Notes: generated by a model not told the origin, from the letters alone. A stretch of DNA of 59,661 nt from GCA-003244245 sp035276605 (GCA_035276605.1 DATELN010000171.1:1-59661); one strand, 5' to 3'. Counted from the stretch's first letter, positions 22,325 through 31,001 are shown. Program-made: numbers and translations.

Positions 22325-25192
22325 GTGCCGCTGCCGTTCCTTGGTCGCTCCCCGGAGTTAGCGGCACTACGCCGGCTGCTCGATGAGGCTCGCCAGGGCG
22401 CCGGTCAAGCCGCCGTCGTGCAGGGTGAAGCCGGCATCGGCAAGACCCGGCTGCTCGCCGAAATCACGGCTCAGGCCACCGCAGAGGATTTCCAGCTCTT
22501 GTCGGGAGCCACCGACGAGCTGAGCCGAGACCGCCCACTCGCGGCGTTGATCGAGGCATTCGAGCTGCGCACCGACTCGACCGATCCGCGACGGGCCGAG
22601 ATTGCCCAACTCATCGTCGCTGATGCGGTCCCGTTCGGCGGTGTCGATCTCAGTTTTCGCGTCACCGACGCGGTGGTGTCGCTTCTCGAGCGGCTGGCCA
22701 CCGAATCGCCCGTCGTGGTGGCAGTTGAGGACTTGCACTGGGCCGATCCGGCCACCCTGCGCGCCGTCCGGGCCATCGCCGCCGCGCTGCCTGCGCTGCC
22801 GGTCGTCCTGATCGTCACTCTGCGGCCCTTCCCCGAACGCCCCGAACTGGTGCGGTTGATCGACGAGCTGGTCAGCAACGGCGCAGCGCATCTGCAGTTG
22901 CCTGCCCTGGACGACCCTGCCGTGACCGCTCTGGCGACCGCGGTAGCCGGTGCGCCACCTGGCAACGGGCTATCCGGCCAGCTTTCATGGGCAGCCGGCA
23001 ACCCCCTGTTCGTGATCGAACTGGTCAAGGCCCTACGCGACCAGGAGATCCTGACGGTGCACCAGGGACGCGCCGAGGTCGCCGATCGCGTGCTCCCGAG
23101 CACCCTGCCGGTGACCATCCTGCGACGCACGAGCTTCCTACCCCCGGCGACGCTGGAGGTCCTCACGATCGCGGCGGTCCTGGGGCGAGAGTTCTCGGTG
23201 GCCGAGCTGGCCACTGTCACCGGCCGCAGTGCGGTCACGCTGCTGCCCGACCTGGATGCGGCCTTGCGGGCTGGCCTGCTGGGCCAAACGCCAACCGGAG
23301 GGCTCGCATTTCGCCACGAGTTGATGCGAGAAGCGATCTACCACGAGCTCGCGGTGCCGCTTCGCCAGGGCATCCACCGGGAAGTGGCCAGGTCCTTGAC
23401 CGTCGCCGGCATGCCACTGGCGCGCGTGGCCGACCATCTGTTTCTGGGGGCCGCCGCGGCCGATCCTGAATCACTCCGCTGGCTTCGCCGTGCGGCCGCT
23501 GAGGCCGCGCCGCGCTTCCCGACAGTGGCGGTCAGGCTTTGTGAGCGCGCATTCGAGCTCACCGACGCCGACGATCCGGACCATGATGCGGTGGCCGCGG
23601 AGTTGGCGCCGCTGCTGCTCCAGACGGGTCGGTCCGCAGACGCCGAACGGATCGCCAGGGAAGTGCTTGCCCGCGGTCCGACGGCGGGTGTCGAGGTTTC
23701 CTTGCGGCGCGCGCTGGGCGAGGTGCTGTGGACCATGGGCTGGTCGGAGCCGGCGGTCGCCGAGCTCGAAGCCGTCGCCCGCGTCCCTGGAGCGTCGGAC
23801 CGGGACCGGGCGGGCGCGCTGGCTCTCGCCGCGAACATCAGGTTGTTCGTGGGCGATCAGCAAGGAGCGTGCGCCCAGGTCCAGCATGCCCGGGCGCAGG
23901 CACCCGACGACGAGTTCGTGTCCTGCCTTGCGGCGCAGACCTTGGCCGTCGCCGCCGATGCGCGGGGCGAGGTGAGCGAGGCGGTGACACTGGCCCAGCA
24001 GGCCGTGGAGATCGCGGCACGCAGCCGTGACCCCCGGGTCGGTCACCTGCATCCCCAGTTCCACCTCGGGATGGTGCTCGTGGACGCCGACCGACGAGAC
24101 GACGCGCTGGCCGCCCTCCAGCTGGGCCGGCGGTTGGGTGAGCAGCGCGGCAACGTGATGTGGTTGCCGCTCTACCATGCGTTGCTGGCCCAGATCCGAG
24201 CTGTTGGCGGCGAGCTGACCGATGCCCTGGCCGAGGTGCACGCGGGTCTGCTGCTCGCAGACGAGGTCGGCACCCGGTTGCATGCTGCTGTCCTGCACGG
24301 TGTCGCCGCCTGGGTCGCTCTCCAGCAGGGTGACATCGCGACCGGCGAGGTCCGCATGATCGACGCCGCGAACGAGCTCCAGGCATCGGTCAGCCAGGAC
24401 TGGCAGCTCACGGCCGTCGCTGGCGGTCTGCGGGTGGCGGGCGCCCGGTGGCCACTGGAGTGGGGCTTATGGATCCAGGCGTTGCTCTGCGAAGCCTGGG
24501 GCGACACCGGCCAGGCGCTCGCCATGCTGACCGACGCATGGAATCTGGGGGCCGCGTTACGGTTCTGCCTGTCCTACCGGTTTGTGGGTCCAGATTTGGT
24601 CCGGCTGGCAGTCGCGGCAGGTGACCACGACCAAGCGCGAGCCGTAGCACAGGAGGTGGCCGATGGTGCCCGCCGCGCCGGGGTGGCCAGCGCAGGCGGG
24701 GCGGCGCTGCGCTGCCAGGGCTTGGCGCACGACGATCCGGATGTTCTGCTGGCCGCCGTGCAGGCCTACCGCCAGGCGCCGCTGACCATTGAGCTCGCGC
24801 TGGCCTGTGAGGACGCTGGCGCGGCGCTGTTCCGGGCTGGCCGCGGCCCGGCGGCGGTGCCTGTCCTGGATGAGGCGCTCGCCTTCTACCTGCGGTGCGG
24901 GGCGCAGCGCGGTGCGGCCCGGGTGGATGCCGCGCTGCGAACTCTCGGTGTCCGCCGCCGGCGGGCCGGCCAGCTGCGCCGGCCTCAGGTGGGCTGGGAC
25001 AGCCTGACCGCCAGCGAGCTCGGCGTCGCCCGGCTCGCGGCTGAGGGACTGACCAACCCTCAGATCGGAGATCGGCTGTTCGTCTCGCCCCGCACGGTGG
25101 CGACCCACCTGGCCAGCGTGTTCCGCAAGCTTGGGATCACCAACCGGGTCCAGCTGGCCGCCGAGGCGAGCCGTCGCGCTGGCGCCACGTGA
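22325..25192 (+). CDS. LuxR-family regulator with AAA ATPase (LAL)
   Basis: Large ATP-binding regulator of the LuxR family, 955 aa. An N-terminal AAA/STAND ATPase (about 5-330) has Walker A GEAGIGKT (34-41) and Walker B VVVAVEDLHWAD (about 133-144). A long Ala-rich helical middle (about 370-860) looks like degenerate TPR repeats. The C-terminal LuxR helix-turn-helix (about 893-950) reads LTASELGVARLAAEGLTNPQ then SPRTVATHLASVFRKLG. LAL regulators switch on nearby operons in response to an unknown ligand; here the two MDMPI/SCP2 genes just upstream are natural targets, though each appears to have its own promoter. GTG start fits the leaderless -10. Confidence 0.92.
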   Translation: MPLPFLGRSPELAALRRLLDEARQGAGQAAVVQGEAGIGKTRLLAEITAQATAEDFQLLSGATDELSRDRPLAALIEAFELRTDSTDPRRAEIAQLIVADAVPFGGVDLSFRVTDAVVSLLERLATESPVVVAVEDLHWADPATLRAVRAIAAALPALPVVLIVTLRPFPERPELVRLIDELVSNGAAHLQLPALDDPAVTALATAVAGAPPGNGLSGQLSWAAGNPLFVIELVKALRDQEILTVHQGRAEVADRVLPSTLPVTILRRTSFLPPATLEVLTIAAVLGREFSVAELATVTGRSAVTLLPDLDAALRAGLLGQTPTGGLAFRHELMREAIYHELAVPLRQGIHREVARSLTVAGMPLARVADHLFLGAAAADPESLRWLRRAAAEAAPRFPTVAVRLCERAFELTDADDPDHDAVAAELAPLLLQTGRSADAERIAREVLARGPTAGVEVSLRRALGEVLWTMGWSEPAVAELEAVARVPGASDRDRAGALALAANIRLFVGDQQGACAQVQHARAQAPDDEFVSCLAAQTLAVAADARGEVSEAVTLAQQAVEIAARSRDPRVGHLHPQFHLGMVLVDADRRDDALAALQLGRRLGEQRGNVMWLPLYHALLAQIRAVGGELTDALAEVHAGLLLADEVGTRLHAAVLHGVAAWVALQQGDIATGEVRMIDAANELQASVSQDWQLTAVAGGLRVAGARWPLEWGLWIQALLCEAWGDTGQALAMLTDAWNLGAALRFCLSYRFVGPDLVRLAVAAGDHDQARAVAQEVADGARRAGVASAGGAALRCQGLAHDDPDVLLAAVQAYRQAPLTIELALACEDAGAALFRAGRGPAAVPVLDEALAFYLRCGAQRGAARVDAALRTLGVRRRRAGQLRRPQVGWDSLTASELGVARLAAEGLTNPQIGDRLFVSPRTVATHLASVFRKLGITNRVQLAAEASRRAGAT

Positions 25193-25256
25193 TCTGCTGC
25201 ACGACGCCGGGGATGCACCACGACGCGTTCCTTGTCGGCTACGGGGACAAGTCCTT

Positions 25257-25317
25257 GATCACGGTTTGGGTGTCTAAAGCGACATGCCGTGTCGCCCATG
25301 GCACACAAACCGTGATC
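25257..25317. terminator. Nested hairpin between convergent genes
   Basis: Outer arms GATCACGGTTTG (25257-25268) and CAAACCGTGATC (25306-25317) are perfect. An inner stem GCGACA/TGTCGC (25279-25284 with 25290-25295) sits in the loop. Located between the ends of the LuxR gene and the MEDS-kinase gene, so it can stop transcription from both sides. Confidence 0.7.
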
Positions 25318-25413
25318 GTGAGGGAAAGTGCAAAGACCAGCCAACCCATCGACCAGACATACCCGCATTCATGGCACGCCGAATTGCACTCCGACTGGGC
25401 CTGGTACCTCCCT

Positions 25414-26802
25414 TCAGGTACCTTGCACGGGCGGCAACGGTCCCACGGGTCCTGGCAGCCCCGAGCTACCGGTGCGCCGACCACGGGCTCGTCCGTAGCG
25501 CTCGTGGGCGGCCTGCTTGCTCACCCCCAGCGACTGGCCGATGTCCGTCCAGGGTGCGCCACGGGTCCGGGCCAGCCGCACCAACCTCGCTCGCCACCGG
25601 TCGACGACCCGGGCGAGCGCTTCCACGGCGGTCAAAGCTTCGAGCACCGGCTCGATGTGACGCCGTTCGCTGTTCACCGGGGTGAGTCGTTGCGGCTCGG
25701 CGGCGGACTCCTGCGGCAGGTACCGGCCGAAACGCTCAGCGGCATGCAGTGCCTCGTAGGTTTGCCACGGCAACGGTGTCGGCCCGGCCGGCCCCACCGG
25801 CCGGATGCGTGGCTGCGACGGAATCAGCTCCCCAGGATCCCTCGGCGCCTCCTCGACGGCGGACAGCTTGAGGTAAACGCGGGTAGTGGTGCCCTGCGGG
25901 CAGGAATGGTGCTGCACAAGATCGGACAGGTGATGAACCATCAGCAGGCCACGGCCGTCTGGTTTTCTGGGATCGGCCAGTGGATTGCCGGTGGCTAGGT
26001 CAGTGATGTGGCCGGGATGCCGGACATCGCACACCAGGTAGCCGCGATCAGCCCAGATACGCAGGCTGCCGGTACCTCCGCCGTGCACAAGACTGCGGGC
26101 GACCAACTCGCCGACGACGAGCTTGAGTTCTGAGTGGTCGCCACCGTGTCCGAGCCGGGTGGCCTGATCGCAGGCGAACTGTGCGGCCAGCGCGGTCTTG
26201 GTGGCATCGAAGGTAAAGCTGGGGCCCGCCGTGTGCGAACAAAGCCGGTCGTCGGTCATGACACGGTGCGGCGCGAATGCGGAGCTGACCCGTTCACCGC
26301 GAGCCTCAATCAGCCGCGAATGGTTGAGTTCCACGTCAGCGAGGGTCTGTGGGCCCACCACGTCGGCGTCATACGGGCACAACATGCTGACCGATCGACC
26401 GGTAAGCGCAATGTTGATTAACGCTTCTTGATGCGCGCAGGCCGGGTACTCGCGCACGGCGCGTCCAGTCCACAGCTGTTCGGCGACAATTCGTACCCGA
26501 CCGGATGGATAGGCGTCGGCGAAGGCGCGTAGCACATTAGGGATGATCCGTCCTGGGTGCCGGCCAGACCGTGTCATATCCAGCAGCCGGACCCGTTCGG
26601 CGTCGCTGCCCAGCTCAGCGAGAATGAGCCGCAGGTTCGGGCCCGGCACCGCCAACCCCACGGCTTCACCCGCCGCCAGCCCGTCCCGGATGAAGGGCAC
26701 CGTGGTCGCCAAGTACTCCGCAGTACCACGGTAGAGCAGCGCCGGGTGCGCGAACTGATCAACCCGACGCGGAGCCGGGGCGGTCACCGCCCCAACATCC
26801 AC
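25414..26802 (-). CDS. MEDS sensor-GHKL kinase-HTH fusion
   Basis: 462 aa with an unusual order. An N-terminal MEDS sensor domain (about 15-165, HPALLYRG..., ending LCPYDADVV) is of the type paired with anti-sigma kinases in actinomycetes. An RsbW-like GHKL ATPase follows (about 195-315, KLVVGELVARSLVHGG and GRGLLMVHHLSDL). The C-terminal ~130 residues have a helical segment and a putative helix-turn-helix, WTDIGQSLGVSKQAAHERYG. MEDS-ATPase proteins act as sensors controlling sigma factors through STAS antagonists; a DNA-binding tail would let the same chain act on promoters too. GTG 26802 gives the longest reading; GTG 26787 is an alternative with a G-rich sequence just before it. Confidence 0.85.
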   Translation of the reverse strand: MDVGAVTAPAPRRVDQFAHPALLYRGTAEYLATTVPFIRDGLAAGEAVGLAVPGPNLRLILAELGSDAERVRLLDMTRSGRHPGRIIPNVLRAFADAYPSGRVRIVAEQLWTGRAVREYPACAHQEALINIALTGRSVSMLCPYDADVVGPQTLADVELNHSRLIEARGERVSSAFAPHRVMTDDRLCSHTAGPSFTFDATKTALAAQFACDQATRLGHGGDHSELKLVVGELVARSLVHGGGTGSLRIWADRGYLVCDVRHPGHITDLATGNPLADPRKPDGRGLLMVHHLSDLVQHHSCPQGTTTRVYLKLSAVEEAPRDPGELIPSQPRIRPVGPAGPTPLPWQTYEALHAAERFGRYLPQESAAEPQRLTPVNSERRHIEPVLEALTAVEALARVVDRWRARLVRLARTRGAPWTDIGQSLGVSKQAAHERYGRARGRRTGSSGLPGPVGPLPPVQGT

Positions 26803-27307
26803 TTCAACACGATTGTGCGAAAACGGCCGCGAAAACCGACGACCTGCACCCCTACCACCCCGTCTCGACGCGACAAATAGCGGTAGCCGCCGACTGATCG
26901 GCGAACCACCATATTTACCGCGCCAAGCCCCGACACACAGAGTAGGTAGTAATCCAGTCCGTCACAACCCGAGACCGACTTGTTCACAGAAAGTTCCGAC
27001 TCAAACCACCCGATGGCGTCGGCTGCGCCTGCTTGTGGCCGGCTTCGACACCACGGCGGTCCACCCTCGACTCGACGGAGTTTGGCGTCCTAGGTCGGGC
27101 GGGAATACCGGGGCGTGGCCAGTGCATTTCCCGAGCAGCGGGCTTCTTGGCCGTTGGCCTACCAACGTTGGCAGCCATTGACGTTCCTGCATTGGCCGTA
27201 TGACCCCGCGCAGGTGCAGCACCTACTCCCCGCCGCGGGGCGAACCAGCGGCGGTCCACCTCGATGGTCGGGTAGACCTGCCTCGCCCTTCACAAGGATG
27301 GGACAGC
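26803..27307. other. 505-base intergenic region
   Basis: No frame with convincing codon bias was found. It serves divergent genes (MEDS-kinase to the left, hemerythrin to the right). It contains the palindrome CCAACGTTGG (near 27161-27170) and a stress-sigma-like pair GTTT (27080-27083), 17 bases, GGGAAT (27101-27106) that loosely fits the SigB/SigF pattern. Confidence 0.4.
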
Positions 27308-27916
27308 ATGGATATCACTCAGCTAATCCTCGATGACCACCAAGAGCAGCGACGGCTGTTCGCGATCCTCGAACAGATCGATCCCACTGACACCGCGGCG
27401 CTGGGAGCTGTCTGGGACCGGCTCGCGGCATTTCTCGAGGTGCACGCCGAGGCCGAGGAGCAGCTGTTCTATCCCGAGCTGCTGCGGATAGGGGAGGGCA
27501 TCGACAGCGTCGATTCGGAGGAGGAGACCAAAGACGCGATCGGTGACCACAACGACATTCGCAACGCGGTCGCCGCGGTGGCAGATCATGAGATTGGCAG
27601 CCCGGGGTGGTATGACGCGGTGGCCAAGGCCAACGAGGCCAACAGCGACCACATGGCCGAAGAGGAGCGCGAGGGACTGACAGACTTCCGCCGCCACGCC
27701 GCGCTGCGGCTGCGTCACGACTTGGCTGTCGCGTTCGCCAAGTTCGAGGCTACGCATTTTGCCGGCGTCAGCGCAGTCGATAAAGACCCCGAACGCTACG
27801 TGCGCGACGTCGAACAGGAGATCGCCGAGTCCGAGGACCAGGGCAACAACAGTGTTGCCAAAGCAGCCGCTAAGACCGACGGATCACTGGGCATCGGCCG
27901 TCTGCACAAGCAGTGA
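27308..27916 (+). CDS. Hemerythrin (HHE) domain protein
   Basis: Non-heme di-iron oxygen-binding or redox-sensing protein, 202 aa. HHE ligand pattern: H11 in LDDHQEQRR, H46 and E50 in EVHAEAEEQ, H81 in GDHNDIR, H115 and E119 in SDHMAEEE. The domain covers about 1-155, followed by a polar Glu/Lys-rich tail. Proteins of this sort in mycobacteria are linked to nitrosative and peroxide stress, often under stress sigma factors; a loose SigB/SigF-like sequence lies about 200 bases upstream. ATG 27308 follows AAGGATGG; the longer frame from 27200 is rejected because it lacks family similarity. Confidence 0.85.
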   Translation: MDITQLILDDHQEQRRLFAILEQIDPTDTAALGAVWDRLAAFLEVHAEAEEQLFYPELLRIGEGIDSVDSEEETKDAIGDHNDIRNAVAAVADHEIGSPGWYDAVAKANEANSDHMAEEEREGLTDFRRHAALRLRHDLAVAFAKFEATHFAGVSAVDKDPERYVRDVEQEIAESEDQGNNSVAKAAAKTDGSLGIGRLHKQ

Positions 27917-27935
27917 GCTGCACCAGGCCGGCTCG

Positions 27936-28280
27936 TCAACCCCAGCCCAGTTCGTGCAGCCGGTGTTCAGGAATCCCGAAGTGATGGGCGATCTCGTGCA
28001 CAACGGTGACCACGACTTGCTCTACCAGCTCCTGCTCGTCGTGGCAGAACTCGAGCAGCGCGTCGCGATAGATGGTGATCCGGTCTGGAAGCAACCCGCT
28101 GTACTGGGAGTCCCGCATGGTCAGCGCCACTCCCTCATAGAGCCCTAACAAGTCTGGATCATCGGGATTGCGGGCCTCAACCAGCACCACCACATTGTCC
28201 ATCGCCGCGGCGAGCTGGGGTGGGATCCGGTCCAGCGCATCAGCCACCAGCTCGTCGAACCGGTCGGCACCTATGAGCAT
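27936..28280 (-). CDS. Zincin-like metallopeptidase (DUF1025 type)
   Basis: Compact metallopeptidase-fold protein, 114 aa. The zinc motif HEIAHHFGIPEH (95-106) gives ligands H95, H99 and probably H106, with catalytic E96, close to the minimal zincin HExxHxxGxxH. An N-terminal FDELVADALDRIP helix is typical. The family has an uncertain in vivo substrate; a structure-based link to proteolysis is inferred only. The start codon ATG overlaps the TGA of the upstream gene by one base (TGATG), so it is translationally coupled to the septum-formation-like gene. The same pair order occurs in Mycobacterium (Rv3835/Rv3836), as recalled. Confidence 0.88.
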   Translation of the reverse strand: MLIGADRFDELVADALDRIPPQLAAAMDNVVVLVEARNPDDPDLLGLYEGVALTMRDSQYSGLLPDRITIYRDALLEFCHDEQELVEQVVVTVVHEIAHHFGIPEHRLHELGWG

Positions 28281-29311
28281 CAAGGTGGTGGCGGTGGTGG
28301 CGAGTCCGCCTGGACCACGGGGGGCGTTACCGCAGGCATCGGTCCGAGATCTCGCGGAGCCGCGGGCGCGGGTTGCTTGCCGATCCGCACCGGGCCTTTG
28401 ACGCTGCCGATCACTGGAGCGAAGCCGGAACGATCGGGGAGGAACGCGCCGAGCCGGCAGTCCACCCGGGTACTGCCGGCGTGCCAGCTCTGTTCATGCA
28501 GCATTTCCCAGAACAGCGTCAGGCCCTTGGTGGTGGCTACCGTGGGGCCCCCCGAGTAGTCCTTCGTCAGCCGAGCGCACTCGGCGTTGAGCACCTTGTC
28601 CTGCGCAGCCTCGTCGGGATAGCCGTCGGGGAAGGCGCTTTTAAGATCCACTACCCCGACGACTTCGATCGCATGGGGGACTGCGCAGTCGACCGGGTCA
28701 CCTACCGCCTTGCCATCATTGCCGAGGCAGGTGCCGGGCGGATGCACGTCGGACTGGTCCTGCGTCAGCACGTCACCGGTGGTGGCAAACAGCATGCCGG
28801 TGCGGCCAGCGGACTGCACCCCGCAGCGCAGCATGCGATCCCCGCCGGCCCAGCCGGCCTCGCTGGGTTTGATGGCCCCCACGGTGAACCGGCCGAAGGG
28901 GTCAAAGCGATCGTTCAACGCCTTCGTGGTGCGCTCGGTGCAACGCTGGGCCACCAGCTGTTGCCACTGCGCCGGATCGGGGAACTGTTGCTGGACACCG
29001 AAATCTTGCAGATCCAGTGTTGCAGTGACCTCGAACAGGTGCGGCTGCGTGCAACTCACGGCTTTAGCGTCCGTTGCGTCCTGCCGTTGCCAGGTCAGGC
29101 AGGTATGCGGCGGGACCCGCAGCGGCGCAGCGGTGGGTGGCAGAGGCAGGATTGGTGCGACGGCAAGCAGCGCCGCTTTGCTCGTCGGGACACCAAAGGC
29201 GACCAGCGCCGCCATCGCACCCAGCATGACCCCAGCGGCGAGGCGGCGTGTGCGGCGGGTGGCGTGCTGCTGTGCACGGGTCACCGGCGCGTCAGGAGGC
29301 GGCATCGACAC
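28280..29311 (-). CDS. Septum-formation-family secreted protein
   Basis: Membrane-anchored protein with an extracytoplasmic Septum_form-like domain, 343 aa. One N-terminal membrane helix (about 25-45, AGVMLGAMAALVAFGVP) is followed by two repeats with spaced cysteines: CLTWQRQ...VSCTQPHLFEV (about 71-93) and CLGNDG...VDCAVPHAIEV (about 196-217). This matches the paired C...C...PH.FEV pattern of the family. The tail is Pro-rich and ends in six prolines. The gene lies upstream of, and fused in translation to, the metallopeptidase. The GTG at 29311 was chosen with low certainty; an ATG two codons later is equally plausible. Confidence 0.8.
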   Translation of the reverse strand: MSMPPPDAPVTRAQQHATRRTRRLAAGVMLGAMAALVAFGVPTSKAALLAVAPILPLPPTAAPLRVPPHTCLTWQRQDATDAKAVSCTQPHLFEVTATLDLQDFGVQQQFPDPAQWQQLVAQRCTERTTKALNDRFDPFGRFTVGAIKPSEAGWAGGDRMLRCGVQSAGRTGMLFATTGDVLTQDQSDVHPPGTCLGNDGKAVGDPVDCAVPHAIEVVGVVDLKSAFPDGYPDEAAQDKVLNAECARLTKDYSGGPTVATTKGLTLFWEMLHEQSWHAGSTRVDCRLGAFLPDRSGFAPVIGSVKGPVRIGKQPAPAAPRDLGPMPAVTPPVVQADSPPPPPP

Positions 29312-29401
29312 CTATCTTGCTATTCGATCGAGGCAGCCACCCTAACCGCGGTGCGGCCACAATGGCCATCCCGCAGTTGGTGTCAGGGCTAGGAGCTGGG
29401 C

Positions 29402-30067
29402 TCAGGGCGTGGTGTCTTGCGGGATACCTCGCTGGCTGGCCTTGCGGGCCCGGACCGCCTCGACGACGATCGGAATGATCGACAATGCCACAATGCCGAC
29501 CAGGATCAGCTCCACGTGATCTCTGACGAACGTGATGGCGCCTAGCCAGTAACCCAGCAGCGTCACGCCGGTCGCCCAGGCAACACCACCGACGATCGAA
29601 TAGGTGAAGTATGTGCGTGGGTTCATGCGGCCCACTCCGGCAGTCGCCGTGATGAACGTTCGCACAATAGGAACGAAACGGCCCAGCACGATTGCCCTAG
29701 GCCCGTACTTGTCGAAAAACGCGTGTGTCTTGTCCACATACTCGCGCCTGAACAGCCGGGAGTCCGGCCGGTCGAACAGCGCGGGTCCGGCCTTGTAGCC
29801 CAGGTAGTAGCCCACCACGTTGCCCGCCACGGCGCACAGCGTGACGAGCAGGCAGATCAGCCAGATCGGCGCGCCGATGAGACCACTGGCCACAAACAGG
29901 CCAGCGGTGAACAGCAGCGAGTCACCGGGCAGGAAAAATCCGATCAGCAGGCCGCACTCCGCGAAAATGATCAGGCACAGTCCTACGACCACGTAGGGGC
30001 CCAGCACCAGCAGCAGATGCTCGGGATCAAGCCAGGACGGACCGAGAGCCAGCGACGTGCCGATCAC
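29402..30067 (-). CDS. DedA family membrane protein
   Basis: DedA/SNARE-associated family protein, 221 aa, with several membrane helices. The signature FAECGLLIGFFLPGDSLLF (about 35-53) and the re-entrant GRFVPIVRTFI motif (about 128-138), including the Arg used in DedA lipid-carrier flipping, are intact. DedA proteins are thought to recycle undecaprenyl phosphate or phosphatidylethanolamine across the membrane using the proton gradient; the substrate here is not known. GTG start is set by the -10 TACCGT six bases upstream. Confidence 0.9.
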   Translation of the reverse strand: MIGTSLALGPSWLDPEHLLLVLGPYVVVGLCLIIFAECGLLIGFFLPGDSLLFTAGLFVASGLIGAPIWLICLLVTLCAVAGNVVGYYLGYKAGPALFDRPDSRLFRREYVDKTHAFFDKYGPRAIVLGRFVPIVRTFITATAGVGRMNPRTYFTYSIVGGVAWATGVTLLGYWLGAITFVRDHVELILVGIVALSIIPIVVEAVRARKASQRGIPQDTTP

Positions 30068-30073
30068 GGTGCC

Positions 30074-30079
30074 ACGGTA
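30074..30079 (-). promoter_or_regulatory. -10 hexamer of a leaderless promoter
   Basis: On the minus strand TACCGT ends six bases before the DedA GTG at 30067. Confidence 0.45.
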
Positions 30080-30115
30080 GCGGGCGACCCAGCCGCGCCG
30101 ACGGAGGGTCGCTGA

Positions 30116-30301
30116 TCACCAGGTGCTGATCACGCCAGCCAGCGCACCGGCCGTTGTTCCCAGCAAGGCGGCCAGGGCAAGCACTGCCCTGGCCGGCGGT
30201 TTGGGCAGCTTGCTGCCGCCTTGTTCGACGCCCAGGCCGGACGCCTGGGCGCGCAGGGCCGCAGAAAGCTGCCTCGTGAGTGGCATTCGGTGCTCTGACA
30301 C
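30116..30301 (-). CDS. 61-aa single-TM protein after a sigma factor
   Basis: Tiny protein of 61 aa encoded 10 bases downstream of the SigE-family sigma gene in the same direction. The first half is soluble (RQLSAALRAQASGLGVEQGG) and a C-terminal hydrophobic helix spans about residues 39-58 (ARAVLALAALLGTTAGALAG). Its place is where an anti-sigma factor usually sits, and its topology (cytosolic N-terminus, membrane C-terminus) would suit holding a sigma factor at the membrane, but it has no zinc-anti-sigma motif. Codon bias is good. Start at GTG 30301 is uncertain; an ATG at 30286 is an alternative. Confidence 0.5.
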   Translation of the reverse strand: MSEHRMPLTRQLSAALRAQASGLGVEQGGSKLPKPPARAVLALAALLGTTAGALAGVISTW

Positions 30302-30311
30302 GGTTACGCAC

Positions 30312-30980
30312 TCACGAGCTTTCCAGTAACCGCTGGAGAGCATCCAACGCGCGGCTAGCGCTGGACTTGACGGTGCCGCGGCTGACGCCGGTGGCCGTGG
30401 CGATCTCTGCCTCGCTCATCCCTCCGTAATAGCGCAGCACCAATACCTCGCGCTGTCGCGGTGGCAGCTGGCCTAGCGCGGTGACCACCGCCTGGTGCTC
30501 CGTAGTCAGCATCGCCAGCGACTCAGCCGAGCGGGCATTGGCCTGGTGGGGCGGAACGTAACCACGAGCGGTCTTGCGGCGGCGCAACACCGAGCGGGAG
30601 CCGTTGACTACCGCGGTGCGCAAGTAGCCCAGCGCGGCTGCCTCGTCACGCAACCCTGACCAGTGCCGGTGCAGCCCGGTGAACGCCTCCTGGACGACGT
30701 CCTCGGCGGTACTGGCCTCATCGACTAGCAGGACCGCCAGCCGCACCAGCCGCATCCTGTGCTGGCGATAGAGGTCCTCCAGCGTGAGTGGCGTTTCTCG
30801 GGTGGGTTCGTCGGGGATTTGGTGGGTGGTTTTGCCGAAGATCTCGTGGTCAGGGGCGGGTGGGGTATCCAGCACCCGCAGGTGGCCGAGGGTCATTTCA
30901 ACCGAGTGCTGCACGGTCCTGCGCTCCAGTGGTTCGTCGCCGTCCACGCCGAAAACGTACTGCGGCCACGTCGTGCCCAT
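30312..30980 (-). CDS. SigE-family RNA polymerase sigma factor
   Basis: ECF-like sigma-70 of the actinobacterial SigE family, 222 aa. Region 2 (about 68-140, LYRQHRMRLVRLAVLLVDE then AEDVVQEAF) and region 4 (about 165-222, LPPRQREVLVLRYYGGMSEA and SRGTVKSSASRAL) are both complete. An N-terminal extension of about 60 residues has no recognised domain; an internal ATG at 30896 would remove half of it. It is followed by a tiny membrane protein that might be a partner. A 27-base palindrome centred 35 bases upstream of the start is the obvious candidate for control. It is the only sigma factor gene in the window that the partner-switching proteins could conceivably serve. Confidence 0.9.
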   Translation of the reverse strand: MGTTWPQYVFGVDGDEPLERRTVQHSVEMTLGHLRVLDTPPAPDHEIFGKTTHQIPDEPTRETPLTLEDLYRQHRMRLVRLAVLLVDEASTAEDVVQEAFTGLHRHWSGLRDEAAALGYLRTAVVNGSRSVLRRRKTARGYVPPHQANARSAESLAMLTTEHQAVVTALGQLPPRQREVLVLRYYGGMSEAEIATATGVSRGTVKSSASRALDALQRLLESS

Positions 30981-31001
30981 CCGATCGCGTCTCGCCGCCC
31001 A

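Noticed and set aside
27080..27106. SigB/SigF-type promoter before hemerythrin
   Set aside because: GTTT-17-GGGAAT only loosely fits the GGGTAT consensus and lies 200 bases upstream; kept as a remark, not a feature.
28281..28283. TTG start for the metallopeptidase gene
   Set aside because: The ATG one codon later overlaps the previous stop (TGATG), the usual coupling pattern.
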